From the NCBI GenBank assembly GCA_049511115.1, contig JBEKYH010000065.1:1-22362 (forward strand): a stretch of 22,362 nucleotides of DNA, in the 5' to 3' direction. The stretch comes from JBEKYH01 sp049511115 (GTDB lineage: Bacteria > Planctomycetota > Phycisphaerae > Tepidisphaerales > Tepidisphaeraceae). A model generated the notes under the pieces. The model was not told the origin of the DNA and ran no database searches. It saw only the letters and a program-made list of their open reading frames with translations. Shown here piece by piece: positions 1-8,460 of this stretch (position 1 is the stretch's first letter; every line of letters begins with the position of its first letter). A program made the position numbers and the translations under genes.

Positions 1-3000
1 GATGTCACCCTGCCAGTTTTCAAAGGGATTCTGGCCCTGGGCGCCGATGGCGTAGGGAGTGGTGAGATCGCGCGTGGGCAGCGGCGAACCGAGATCGTAC
101 ATGGTCGCGCCGTTGAGGCCGACCGAGGCATCTTCGGAACCGGAAAGACCGGACAAAATAAACGCCTGGTTGCTGGGAACCGCGCCGACTCCCACCTGGC
201 CCTGGTCGGCGCCGCCGATGGCATCGGTGAAGCGAGCATCGCGCGTCGTCTCAGCGGCATTCGTGTCCGTGCCGAAGAATACCGAGGTGATCTCATTGCT
301 GGTGGACCAGTCGGAGAAAATCTCGCGGAAGTTTTCATCCCCGAGCGAGCCGGTGTCGCTGACCACCGCGAAGATGGTGAACTGCTGGCTGGTCAGGACC
401 TGGTTAGCCAGATCGAGGAACTGTGTGCCGGTGAACTGAAGCGCCGGCTGATTGCCGATGGCGTTGTTGACCAGGATCGGATCGGCGCCGCTGCCGGGCG
501 TGGCGTTGTTGCCGTTGCCGGATTGGTCGTCCCAGGCGGTGACGTTATTTCCGGTTGTAGTCGTCACGCCCTGATTGGCTTCGAGCCACAGGGCCAGGTC
601 TGAAGTTGGGATCGTCGATGAGCCGGCGGGCACGCCCGTGGTTGCGCCGCCGGTGATCGTCAGCGAGCCGCTGATGGTCAGGTTCGCCTCGCATTGCAGG
701 CTGTCGATGTTCACGTTGGTGCTGATGGTGACGGCGATGTTGGGTACATCAATCACCGCGTCATCGCCGGGACCGGGGACGGTATCCGTTGACCAATTGG
801 CGGGATTGCTCCAGTCGCCGCCGGTGGCGCTGATCCAGTTGATAGTCTTGGTGAGCGAAACCGCCGGGGAGGCGGCGACGTTGTTATTGCCGTTGGATTC
901 GACGACGGTGTTGGTGGCGTCGGTCTTCACGAGAATGTAGTAGACGCCGTCGGAGAGCGTGGTGTTGATCGCGGGGAGATTGACCGTGTCCACCAGGTTT
1001 TCGGTGGCTCCCGCGGCAAGACCGGCCGGCGGCGTGGCGAGCGAGCCGAGCAGAACGGCGCCCGAGCCAAGCGTGGGCGTCGGGGAGAGGAAGATGTCGT
1101 CGGTCCAGGGACCGGCCGCGGCGGCGCTGCCGATATTGGTGTCGGTCCAGGTGACGGTCACGGACCCGCCGAAAGCGGCGCTGCTCGTGCCGATGCTCAC
1201 GTCCTGCGGCTCAAGGTCAGGCAGCGCCAGCGTCGAGGCGGAATATTCGTATGCGCCCATGTCGACTTCACCGTCGGCGGAGCGCGGATTGCCGTCCAGG
1301 TCGGTCGTGATTCCCGAGACAGCAGCGTAATTGCCGGCGTTGATGGCGGGCGAGCCCGCCTGCAGGTGGAGATCGCCATAATCCTGCGTGGCGGGATTCG
1401 GATTGCGCACAAAGAGCGGATCGGCGTTGATATTGCCGGTTCCGGAATAGCTCCCCTGCACGTCGCTGTAGGTGACGTTGGCCGTGCCGGGGCTGGTGGA
1501 TGTGCCGATGCCGATTTCGTCGGGACCGTCGCCGTAGAGAATGCTGTTCACGATAATGGGATCGGAGGAATATTCGTCGTAAACGGCGCCGCCGGTGTCG
1601 GAGGCGGTGTTGCCGCTGAAGGTATTGTTGGTGAGCGTGGGCGAGGAGAATTCCGTGTTATAGATCGCGCCGCCCTCTTGGGCAGAATTGGAGCTGAAGA
1701 GGCAGTTGACCAGCGACGGCGAGGAATCGTAATTGTAGATCGCGCCGCCGTCGCCGTCCGTATCCGTATTTCCCAGGAATGAGCAATTGGTGAGATTGAG
1801 CGAAGAATAGAAGTTATAGAGCGCCCCGCCGGCGTCCGCGACGGCAACGGTGTTGACGGCGTTGGTCGTAAACGTGCAATTAGTGATGGACGACGTGCAG
1901 CCGTCGCTGTAAATCGCGCCTCCATCATAATTGGCGCTGTTGCTGGTGAAAGTGCATCCCGAAATCGTCGCAGAGGCAAAGTTTTCGTAAATGGCCCCGC
2001 CAACGTCATCGGATGAATTGCCGATGAACTGCGTGTCGGTGATGGTGGGTGATCCGCTGTCAATATAAATGGCGCCGCCTTCGTCAGCGGCATTCTGGTT
2101 GAACGTGCAGTCGCTGATCGTGGCCGAGGAATTGTCCAGGTAAAGCGCGCCGCCGGCGTTGGTGTTGGGCGCTCCGTTAACGGTGAAGGTGCAATCGTTG
2201 ATCGTCGGCGAGGCATTTTCCACCTGCATCGCCTGGCCGTCGGGGTCTCCCGTGATCGTAAAGCCATCAATCACCGCGGAAGAATCCACGTTCGAGGCGG
2301 TCACGATTTGATAGGAGTTGGCGTAAACACCCTGGCTGGCGATGTCGCCGGAGAGCGTGGTCGTGTAGGCCGAGACATTGCGCGTGTCGGCGTCCCCGCC
2401 GGCGAGGACGGCGGTCTGGCCGCCATATCCGCCCAGCAGGGTGACATCCTCGAGTAACTGGAACGAGGCGTTGGGATCGTCGGTTGCGGTGGGAACGTAG
2501 GTTCCCTGGGCGACGAGAATCGTGTCGCCGTCGAGAGCGACATTCAGGGCGCTTTGCAGATTGTTAAATGCTGTCGCCCAGGAGAGTCCGTCCGGCATCG
2601 TCGCGGGCGTGCTGGCGTCCACGTACAGCGTCTGCGGGGTGTGGGCGATGAAAAGGGACTGAGTCGTCGCCTGGACATTGTTCTGGACGCTGAATTCCTG
2701 AATCGTGCCGTTGGAATCGGTGTCGACGACAATGTAATAGGAGCCGTTGTCCAGGGCTTTGGTGGCCTGGGGGAGAGTGAGCGACAGGTTGTTAAAGCTG
2801 AAGCTGGCGCCGGCCGCGAGCGCGCCGGTAACCTGCTGCGTGGCCAGGAGAACCGAAGTCTGATTCACCTGATTGGTGGTGGACAGGTAAATGCTGTCGG
2901 TCCAGCCGGCGTCGGAGGTCGGCACCGTGCCGGTGTTGGTGTCCTGCCAACTTACCGTGACGGTGTCGCCGAAATAGGTTGAGTAGGTGGACGCGGCGAC

Positions 3001-6000
3001 GTTCTGTGGCTGAAGGTCAGGGAGTTTCAGCGGTACGAAATTCGCCGCGGGCTGATATTCGAATGCCCCCATATCGACGTTGGCGACGCCGCCGCTGTCG
3101 TTGATGCCCGGCACGTCCACGATGCGGGGGTTGCCCGCGAGGTCCGTGGTGACGGAAGAGAAATCGTTAAACAAAGCATTGCTTCCCGCGTCGATGGCAG
3201 GCGAGGAGACGGTCAGGGAGTAATCCGCGACAAATGCGTTATTGAATCTCGGATCGAGACTGATGTTGCCGTCGCCTTCGTAGCTGCCTTGCACATCGGA
3301 GTAGCTCACATTCGCCACGCCGGGGCCGGAAATTTCGCCGCCGTTGTCGTTCCAGAGAATGGTGTTGCCGATGGTGGGAGTTGAAGTGGTGTCGTCGTAA
3401 ATAGCGCCGCCGACGGTCGCGGGCGCTCCGCTGCTCGCCGCCGCTCCGTTGACCGAGAACGTGCAGTTGATGATCGATGGCGAGGAATAATTGATGTCGT
3501 AGATGGCCCCGCCGTCCACGGCGCCGTTGTAGCCGTTGCCGGTGAACTGGCAGTTTATCAGCGTGGGTGAGGAACCGCGATCGAACATGCCGCCGCCAAC
3601 CGTGGCCCTGTTGTTGTAAATGTAACAATTGGTCAACGAGGGCGACGCGTCGGTGTTATAAATCGCGCCGCCATTTTCCGCGACGTTATCGCTGAACGTG
3701 CAGCCGAAGAAACTGGAATCGGAGTTGAAGGTGCCATAGACCGCGCCGCCGGCCCCGTCGTCATCCAAAGGCGCGGCCGAATCGGAACTGAAGGTGGAAT
3801 CGTTAACGGATATCGACGATTCCGCGCTGTAGATCGCCCCGCCGTAATAGGCGCTGTCATCGGTGAACGTGCAGTTGTTGACCGAGGAGGAAGAGGAGTC
3901 ATTAAAATAGATGGCGCCGCCGGAGTAACTCGAATCGCCTGCAAACGTGCAATTGTCGATGGAAAGTTGCGAATAGGAGACGTTGAGCGCGCCGCCCCGG
4001 CCCGGCCCTGCCGCGCCGGTGATGGTGAAGCCTTCGATCACCGTATTGGAATCGGAGTCGACCGCCGTGACGACGGAATAGCTGTGCCCGTCGCCGGCAA
4101 TGTCACCGGAGAGCGTGGTGACGTAGGCCGAATAGTTATACGTGCCGGGGGTCACCTTGTCGGCAGCCGCCTCGGCGCCGGCGAATCCGCCTTGCAATGT
4201 AACGCCGTTCTTGAGAGTGAAGGTCGCGTTCTCGTCATCGCCGGCGGTGGGCAGATAGTCGCCCTGGGCGACTTCGATGGTGTCGCCGTATTCCGCCTCG
4301 GCCAGCGCGGTTTGCAGGTCGGGAAACGCCGTCGCCCAGGAGGCGCCATCAGGAGCAGTGGCGGGCGAATTCTGGTCGACGAAGATTGTCTTGGGAACGA
4401 TATTGATCGTCACCGCGCCGCTGGAGGCGAAGTTGTTGGTCAGGTTCGATTCGCCGACGGTGTTGCCGACGTCGGTCTGCACGACGATGTAATACGTGCC
4501 GCCTTGCAAAGCGCCCGAGGCTGCGGGGATGGTCACATTCAGTGATTCATTGACTCCCGCGCCCGAGGAGAGCGATTCGCCGTCCACAGGGGCGAAGGTG
4601 AGGGGGATGGAGGTGGCGTTTAGCGTCGGCGCAGTGGAAAGATAGACCGCATCCACCCAATTCGCCCCGGCGGCCGCGGCGCCGATGTTTTGATCGGTAT
4701 AGGTCAAGCCAATCGTGGATTCGAAGCTGGTTGTCAAAGTCGAGGGGACGACGTTTTCGGCGATCAAGTCGGCCTGGGGCGGCACCGGATTGGCCGCGTT
4801 GAATGGAGTGGCCCCCATGTCGGTTCCGCCGGAACCTGCGCCGATTGCGGGCGAGCCTGCGGTTAACTCATACTCGCCGGCGGCAGGATCGGCGAATTTG
4901 GGGTCGGCGTTGATGTTTCCGGCGCCGGCATATCCGCCCTGCACGTCGGAATAAGTCACGCCGATGGTGCTGACGTTGTAAGTAGAAGAGGTGATCTCGG
5001 GATTTCCGTCGCCGTAAACGATGCTATTGGTGATGGTCTGGCGGCTGTAATTGTCGTAGATCGCGCCGCCGGTGTTGGAGGGATCCGCACCGGGCGAGGC
5101 GTCTCCCTCGGCGACGACCCCGCCGGAGGAGTAACCGGTGGCACTGTTGCCGCTGAATGTGTCGTTGGTGAGGGTGGACTGGAATTCCTCGCTGTACATG
5201 CCCGCGCCGAATTCGGCGGAGTTATTCACAAAGAGGCAGTTGCTGAAAGTCGAGCCGGAGGCCGACGCGGCACCGTCGAAAAATTCGGGGCTGAAGTCGG
5301 CGTAAACGCCGCCGCCAAAGGACTGCACCGAATTGCCGGTAAATGTGTCGTAGGAGGCGGTGATGACGCCGTCGTATGCGTAAAGGCCGCCACCGTAATT
5401 GGCGGTGTTGCCGGAAAATGTGCAATCGCTGATGTCGCAGTTGGAGCTTGAGGAATAGATGCCGCCGCCATAACCGGCGGTGTTGTTGTCGAAAACGCAA
5501 TTGGAAATATCGACGGCACTGCCAAAGTACGTGTAAATGCCGCCGCCGACGTACGTTGCGGAATTATCGGTAAACGTGCAGTTAGTGATGGTTGGATTGG
5601 ATTGATATTCGGAGTAGATAGCGCCGCCGTACTGACCGGAGTTGTTTTCAAAGGTGCAATTGCTGATGGTCGGCGAGCCGTCGTAAATGTACATGCCGCC
5701 GCCGTCGCCATTGTCGGCAGCGCCGCCGGTCACGTCGAATCCATCGACGACGGCCGAGGAATCGACGTTGTCCGCGGTCAGAACATTTTCGCTGTGAACA
5801 TATCCGCCCTGCGGCGCTACGAGGTCGCCGGAAAGGACCGTGGGATAGAGCGAGACGTCGCGGGTATTGGGATTGACGCCATCGGCCTGACCAATCAGGC
5901 CGGCGAAACCGCCCATGAGAGAGACGTCATCCTGCAGGGTAAACGTGGCGCTGGTATCGGTTCCGGGAGTCGGATGGTACGTTCCCTGGGCGACTTCAAT

Positions 6001-6279
6001 GGCGTAGGTGTTGTCGGCCGTTGGATTCTGCGAGGCGGCGTAAGAGAGAGCTGATTGCAGGTCGGGATAGGCGCTTTGCCATGATGTTCCTGTCGGTGTC
6101 GCGGCGGTTGAGGAAGCGTCAACGTAGAGCGTGGTCTGGCTCAGGAGCAGGCGGGATTCAAGCAACTCCCAGGTTTCGCCGCTCTGGTAGCGCACCACGG
6201 CGTTGCAAGCCGCTTTGAGTTTCGAGATAGAGGCTTTACGCCGCGACGCGCGCGGACGCCGAGAGATTCGACCGATCAT
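1..6279 (-). CDS. Giant LEPR-XLL-type beta-helix/CARDB surface protein (3' end outside window)
   Basis: The frame is open from an ATG at 6277-6279 to position 1 (2093 codons) with no stop, so the C-terminus lies outside. The start is supported by AGGGGAG six bases upstream. A basic N-terminus precedes an LESRLLLS motif near residue 40, matching the LEPR-XLL signature of planctomycete extracellular proteins. Three tandem units begin near residues 49, 629 and 1215, each opening with (T)LYVD or (T)IFVD and DGxSWxxAF-like sequence. Each continues with repeated GGAIY...SPTITNCTFxxNSA coils of a right-handed parallel beta-helix. Units end with AINAG...DMGA(F/Y)EY, typical of choice-of-anchor Q proteins, then a CARDB-like domain (near residues 499, 1085 and 1685; PDLxPQ...YYIVVxTD). 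After the third unit come a WxxATGGDWSNPANW segment (~1813) and a LamG-like region (~1890 on). Adhesin or cell-surface role is inferred. No link to the hydrogenase genes is evident. Confidence 0.88.
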   Translation of the reverse strand, partial: MIGRISRRPRASRRKASISKLKAACNAVVRYQSGETWELLESRLLLSQTTLYVDASSTAATPTGTSWQSAYPDLQSALSYAASQNPTADNTYAIEVAQGTYHPTPGTDTSATFTLQDDVSLMGGFAGLIGQADGVNPNTRDVSLYPTVLSGDLVAPQGGYVHSENVLTADNVDSSAVVDGFDVTGGAADNGDGGGMYIYDGSPTISNCTFENNSGQYGGAIYSEYQSNPTITNCTFTDNSATYVGGGIYTYFGSAVDISNCVFDNNTAGYGGGIYSSSSNCDISDCTFSGNTANYGGGLYAYDGVITASYDTFTGNSVQSFGGGVYADFSPEFFDGAASASGSTFSNCLFVNNSAEFGAGMYSEEFQSTLTNDTFSGNSATGYSSGGVVAEGDASPGADPSNTGGAIYDNYSRQTITNSIVYGDGNPEITSSTYNVSTIGVTYSDVQGGYAGAGNINADPKFADPAAGEYELTAGSPAIGAGSGGTDMGATPFNAANPVPPQADLIAENVVPSTLTTSFESTIGLTYTDQNIGAAAAGANWVDAVYLSTAPTLNATSIPLTFAPVDGESLSSGAGVNESLNVTIPAASGALQGGTYYIVVQTDVGNTVGESNLTNNFASSGAVTINIVPKTIFVDQNSPATAPDGASWATAFPDLQTALAEAEYGDTIEVAQGDYLPTAGDDENATFTLKNGVTLQGGFAGAEAAADKVTPGTYNYSAYVTTLSGDIAGDGHSYSVVTAVDSDSNTVIEGFTITGAAGPGRGGALNVSYSQLSIDNCTFAGDSSYSGGAIYFNDSSSSSVNNCTFTDDSAYYGGAIYSAESSISVNDSTFSSDSAAPLDDDGAGGAVYGTFNSDSSFFGCTFSDNVAENGGAIYNTDASPSLTNCYIYNNRATVGGGMFDRGSSPTLINCQFTGNGYNGAVDGGAIYDINYSSPSIINCTFSVNGAAASSGAPATVGGAIYDDTTSTPTIGNTILWNDNGGEISGPGVANVSYSDVQGSYEGDGNISLDPRFNNAFVADYSLTVSSPAIDAGSNALFNDFSSVTTDLAGNPRIVDVPGINDSGGVANVDMGAFEYQPAANFVPLKLPDLQPQNVAASTYSTYFGDTVTVSWQDTNTGTVPTSDAGWTDSIYLSTTNQVNQTSVLLATQQVTGALAAGASFSFNNLSLTLPQATKALDNGSYYIVVDTDSNGTIQEFSVQNNVQATTQSLFIAHTPQTLYVDASTPATMPDGLSWATAFNNLQSALNVALDGDTILVAQGTYVPTATDDPNASFQLLEDVTLLGGYGGQTAVLAGGDADTRNVSAYTTTLSGDIASQGVYANSYQIVTASNVDSSAVIDGFTITGDPDGQAMQVENASPTINDCTFTVNGAPNTNAGGALYLDNSSATISDCTFNQNAADEGGAIYIDSGSPTITDTQFIGNSSDDVGGAIYENFASATISGCTFTSNSANYDGGAIYSDGCTSSITNCTFTTNAVNTVAVADAGGALYNFYSSLNLTNCSFLGNTDTDGDGGAIYNYDSSPSLVNCLFSSNSAQEGGAIYNTEFSSPTLTNNTFSGNTASDTGGAVYDEYSSDPIIVNSILYGDGPDEIGIGTSTSPGTANVTYSDVQGSYSGTGNINADPLFVRNPNPATQDYGDLHLQAGSPAINAGNYAAVSGITTDLDGNPRSADGEVDMGAYEYSASTLALPDLEPQDVSIGTSSAAFGGSVTVTWTDTNIGSAAAAGPWTDDIFLSPTPTLGSGAVLLGSLATPPAGLAAGATENLVDTVNLPAINTTLSDGVYYILVKTDATNTVVESNGNNNVAASPAVSLTKTINWISATGGDWSNPANWSTDTVPGPGDDAVIDVPNIAVTISTNVNIDSLQCEANLTISGSLTITGGATTGVPAGSSTIPTSDLALWLEANQGVTTTTGNNVTAWDDQSGNGNNATPGSGADPILVNNAIGNQPALQFTGTQFLDLANQVLTSQQFTIFAVVSDTGSLGDENFREIFSDWSTSNEITSVFFGTDTNAAETTRDARFTDAIGGADQGQVGVGAVPSNQAFILSGLSGSEDASVGLNGATMYDLGSPLPTRDLTTPYAIGAQGQNPFENWQGDI

Positions 6280-6590
6280 CGGTGCTCCCCTGCTATAAGA
6301 GCGCAGTTTTTTACAGACGCTCGCTTACAAAAACCCGCCAATAAAAAAGACCCACTTCGATTGGCACATGCGCCGGGAGGGCCGAAGAGCCCCTCCGGGG
6401 GACAAACGGACCGGGAAAAATTCCCAATATGGATAGGACTTTATCCTATGGTGTCTGATAACTGCAAGATTTTTTTTGCTAAGACCTGAATTTAGCGGGG
6501 GAAACAGCAGGATAATGATTGACTTTTGACGAGGAGAGGGGCGGAGTTGCGGTAAATTGCCTATTTTCCGGTTGCCAAGGGGAATTCAGT
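6280..6590. other. Intergenic leader between hypB and the giant surface-protein gene
   Basis: This 311-base AT-richer stretch lies downstream of hypB and upstream of the surface-protein gene, both on the minus strand. It holds a GC-rich hairpin at 6373-6398 (8 bp with one bulged G), a palindrome ATAGGA-CTTTA-TCCTAT at 6433-6449, a short palindrome GGGAA-AAA-TTCCC at 6413-6423, and several A/T runs. I see no convincing coding sequence and no known RNA. It may contain the hypB terminator and the promoter of the surface-protein gene, but no canonical -35/-10 pair could be fixed. Confidence 0.6.
6373..6398 (-). terminator. Candidate hairpin, possible hypB terminator or leader structure
   Basis: Inverted repeat of 8 bp (CCGGGAGGG against CCCTCCGG, one bulged G) with a loop of nine bases. 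It lies about 190 bases after the hypB stop. On the minus strand it is not followed directly by a U-run; the nearest T-run is about 20 bases further on. A classical intrinsic terminator is therefore not proven, and it could equally be part of the surface-protein leader. Confidence 0.3.
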
Positions 6591-7280
6591 TCATGTATTC
6601 ATTCGCGAGTTGAGCAGGCTGAAAAAGCGATCCATTCCCTGCCCGGTCTTGGCCGAAAGTTCAAGGATTTCCATACCCGGGCGAACGGCTTGGATATTGC
6701 GCCGGGCAGCGGCGCTGTCAAACCCCACCGCCTCGGCGATATCCATTTTGGTGATGACCGCGACGTCGGCGGTGTTAAAGATCGTCGGGTATTTCAGCGG
6801 TTTGTCTTCCCCCTCGGTGACCGACATGAGCACCAGCCGCATGGCTTCGCCCAGATCATAACTCGATGGGCAGACAAGGTTTCCGACGTTTTCGATGAAT
6901 AGCAGTTCGAGCGGATGGGGCATCCAGCCATCCAATGCATTTTTCACCATTTCCGCTTCCAGGTGGCAGACCGTACCGGTGATGATCTGCTTCACCGGGG
7001 CCTGGCTCTGGGCGAGGCGGCGGGCGTCGTTGTCGGTGGCCAGGTCCCCCACCAGGGCCGCGACGGCGTGGTGTTTGCGCGTTTCGGTCAGGACAGCCTG
7101 TAAAAAAGTTGTCTTGCCTGAGCCGGGACTGGAGACGAGGCTGACCACGAAGATGTGCTTATCCTGAAAGTCCTGACGCATGGCGCGGGCCACGGTGTCG
7201 TTTTGCTTGAGGACCTTCTGGCGTACTTCCACGAGTCGGGTTTGGGGGCGCGCCGGCTGGGGCTCAGTCTCCGTATTCAT
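6591..7280 (-). CDS. hypB: Hydrogenase nickel-incorporation GTPase HypB
   Basis: A 229-residue SIMIBI-class GTPase that works with HypA to deliver nickel to the hydrogenase large subunit in the cytoplasm. Visible motifs are the P-loop SPGSGKTT (residues 51-58), GTVCHLEA with C105-H106, the conserved ENVGNLVCP with C137 (C105, H106 and C137 correspond to the metal site at the dimer interface), and the guanine-specificity motif TKMD (177-180). The N-terminus lacks the histidine-rich nickel-storage stretch of some HypB proteins, so it is the short form. The start codon overlaps the hypA stop as ATGA, indicating translational coupling. It is the last gene of the hydrogenase run. Confidence 0.97.
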   Translation of the reverse strand: MNTETEPQPARPQTRLVEVRQKVLKQNDTVARAMRQDFQDKHIFVVSLVSSPGSGKTTFLQAVLTETRKHHAVAALVGDLATDNDARRLAQSQAPVKQIITGTVCHLEAEMVKNALDGWMPHPLELLFIENVGNLVCPSSYDLGEAMRLVLMSVTEGEDKPLKYPTIFNTADVAVITKMDIAEAVGFDSAAARRNIQAVRPGMEILELSAKTGQGMDRFFSLLNSRMNT

Positions 7281-7642
7281 TGGCTCACGTCCGTTTCATC
7301 GGCAATTTCCATTGCCGCCAGGTCCAACTCGCGCCCGGAAACCAAGTCGACTTCCCCCCTACCGCAAGCCGGGCAGATCAACTGCCACGGGGGCGGGACG
7401 GGGTGGTCGGCGTTGCATGTGCGGCAGTGGATCATAACCGGCACATCCTCAATCACCAGTTGGCAAGCGGCGAAGTCGGTTCCCTCGCGGGCCATTTCGT
7501 AAGCGGACTGGAGCGCTTCACGGATCACGCCGGCCAAGGGGCCAAGGCGCAGGCGCAGGGAGATGACGCGCGGATTGTCACGGCGCTGGCGCTCTTCGCC
7601 GGCGACGTCGAGGAGGCTGAGGGCGATGGAGAGTTCGTGCAT
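7277..7642 (-). CDS. hypA: Hydrogenase maturation nickel metallochaperone HypA
   Basis: A 121-residue protein starting MHELSIA, whose N-terminal Met and His2 form the nickel site in this family. The zinc finger is CxxC (C73, C76) ... CxxC (C90, C93). Length and motif order match HypA. It overlaps hypB by ATGA. Its start is unusual for this locus: 101 untranslated bases separate it from the disrupted protease upstream, and no clear Shine-Dalgarno precedes the ATG, whereas neighbouring genes overlap or abut. It may have its own promoter in that gap, but I cannot fix one. Confidence 0.96.
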   Translation of the reverse strand: MHELSIALSLLDVAGEERQRRDNPRVISLRLRLGPLAGVIREALQSAYEMAREGTDFAACQLVIEDVPVMIHCRTCNADHPVPPPWQLICPACGRGEVDLVSGRELDLAAMEIADETDVSQ

Positions 7643-7743
7643 AATGCAAAACCCGTGGACGGTCCAACCGCAGTGACGAATTGTAGCTTAAACGAGGTAT
7701 TAGGCGAGGACGTTGGGGCGTCGTGATCGCCCGCCATTTAGGG

Positions 7744-8143
7744 TCAAGTCGTAGTGACAAGTGCCTCAAATCCCCGGCCCGTAGTCACCGATTCCAAAAT
7801 AGACTCAATCATTTCAATCGCCCGCGGCACAGCCGCTGCAACCGCTTGGCTTAGACCGCTTTGCATTTCCGCCGACTCTTCCAGCGGAGTCGGCTCGCAG
7901 CCGACCAGCAGAAGGCGGCGCACTTTGCGGCTGACCGCGCGGGACGGCATCGACGAGGATTGCCAGGTCATAGTCGTCCAGCAATGCGTAGGTCAGATCG
8001 AGGCCGCGAATGCCGAAATCCTTGACGCAGACGCCGTTGGGTAGCGGACGATTCAAGAGGCGCTGGGCGACTTCCACGCCGAAGGCGTCGTCGCCGAGAA
8101 AGATGTTGCCTATTCCGGCGATGAGGACGCGCGGCGGGGTCAT
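7744..8143 (-). pseudogene. Hydrogenase maturation protease (HyaD/HybD family), frameshifted and internally deleted
   Basis: The reading frame from 8143 gives a typical N-terminal half of the nickel-dependent endopeptidase that trims the large-subunit tail: GIGNIFLGDDAFG (D19 aligns with Glu16 of HybD) and LVDAVPRG (D65 aligns with Asp62). Past about 7935 this frame becomes unrelated sequence. The matching C-terminal half (RRLLLVGCEP...GLSQAVAAAVPRAIEMIE) is in another frame ending at 7744. The 400-nt span is not a multiple of three. Compared with family spacing, roughly 35-40 codons between the two halves are missing, including the segment with the third nickel ligand (His93 of HybD). The start overlaps the preceding gene as ATGA, so it was once an operon member. 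It is a decayed gene, or possibly an assembly error. Confidence 0.8.
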
Positions 8144-8460
8144 GGGGTTTTTCCGTTGCCTTGGAGAATTTCGATTTCATCGACGCCGAAGAAAAAGCGA
8201 TGGCCGGGCAGGCCGCTTGCGCCGAGATCGCGGCCGGGGTCGTCGTCCAGCGTGACGGCGAGGTGAATTCGGTTCTCGAAGTCCTGTTCGATAGAGACGA
8301 TCGTGGCAGGCATTCCGTCCAGGGCGATGTCCATGATATCGCCGCGGCCAAGGGGACGCAGGCGCACGCGCTGGCCGGCACGAAGTTCGTTGTCGCCGAT
8401 CTTAACGCGATCTAATTTCGGCAGAGCTGCAATGTCACCGAATGGATCGGAGGTGTTCAT
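8140..8460 (-). CDS. Small conserved protein of group 1h hydrogenase loci, function unknown
   Basis: A 106-residue protein without cysteines, signal peptide or membrane segment. I recognise its pattern (RVRLRP...D(I/L)xALDG..A.....EQDFENRIHLAVTLDDDPGRDLG...PGHRFFF) as typical of proteins encoded beside group 1h hydrogenases; it has no established function. The sequence looks like a small beta-rich domain. It overlaps both neighbours by ATGA (8457-8460 and 8140-8143), so it is translationally coupled in the accessory block. Its place directly before the maturation protease suggests a role in maturation, which is inference only. Confidence 0.85.
   Translation of the reverse strand: MNTSDPFGDIAALPKLDRVKIGDNELRAGQRVRLRPLGRGDIMDIALDGMPATIVSIEQDFENRIHLAVTLDDDPGRDLGASGLPGHRFFFGVDEIEILQGNGKTP

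Noticed and set aside
1548..2270. Minus-strand ORF of 240 codons and similar ORFs within 1-6279
   Set aside because: They are out-of-frame shadows of the single continuous 2093-codon frame, which gives clear beta-helix and CARDB sequence throughout.
7914..7945. Programmed ribosomal frameshift in the maturation protease
   Set aside because: No slippery heptamer or following structure is evident, and a frameshift alone would not restore the ~35-40 missing codons with the histidine ligand.
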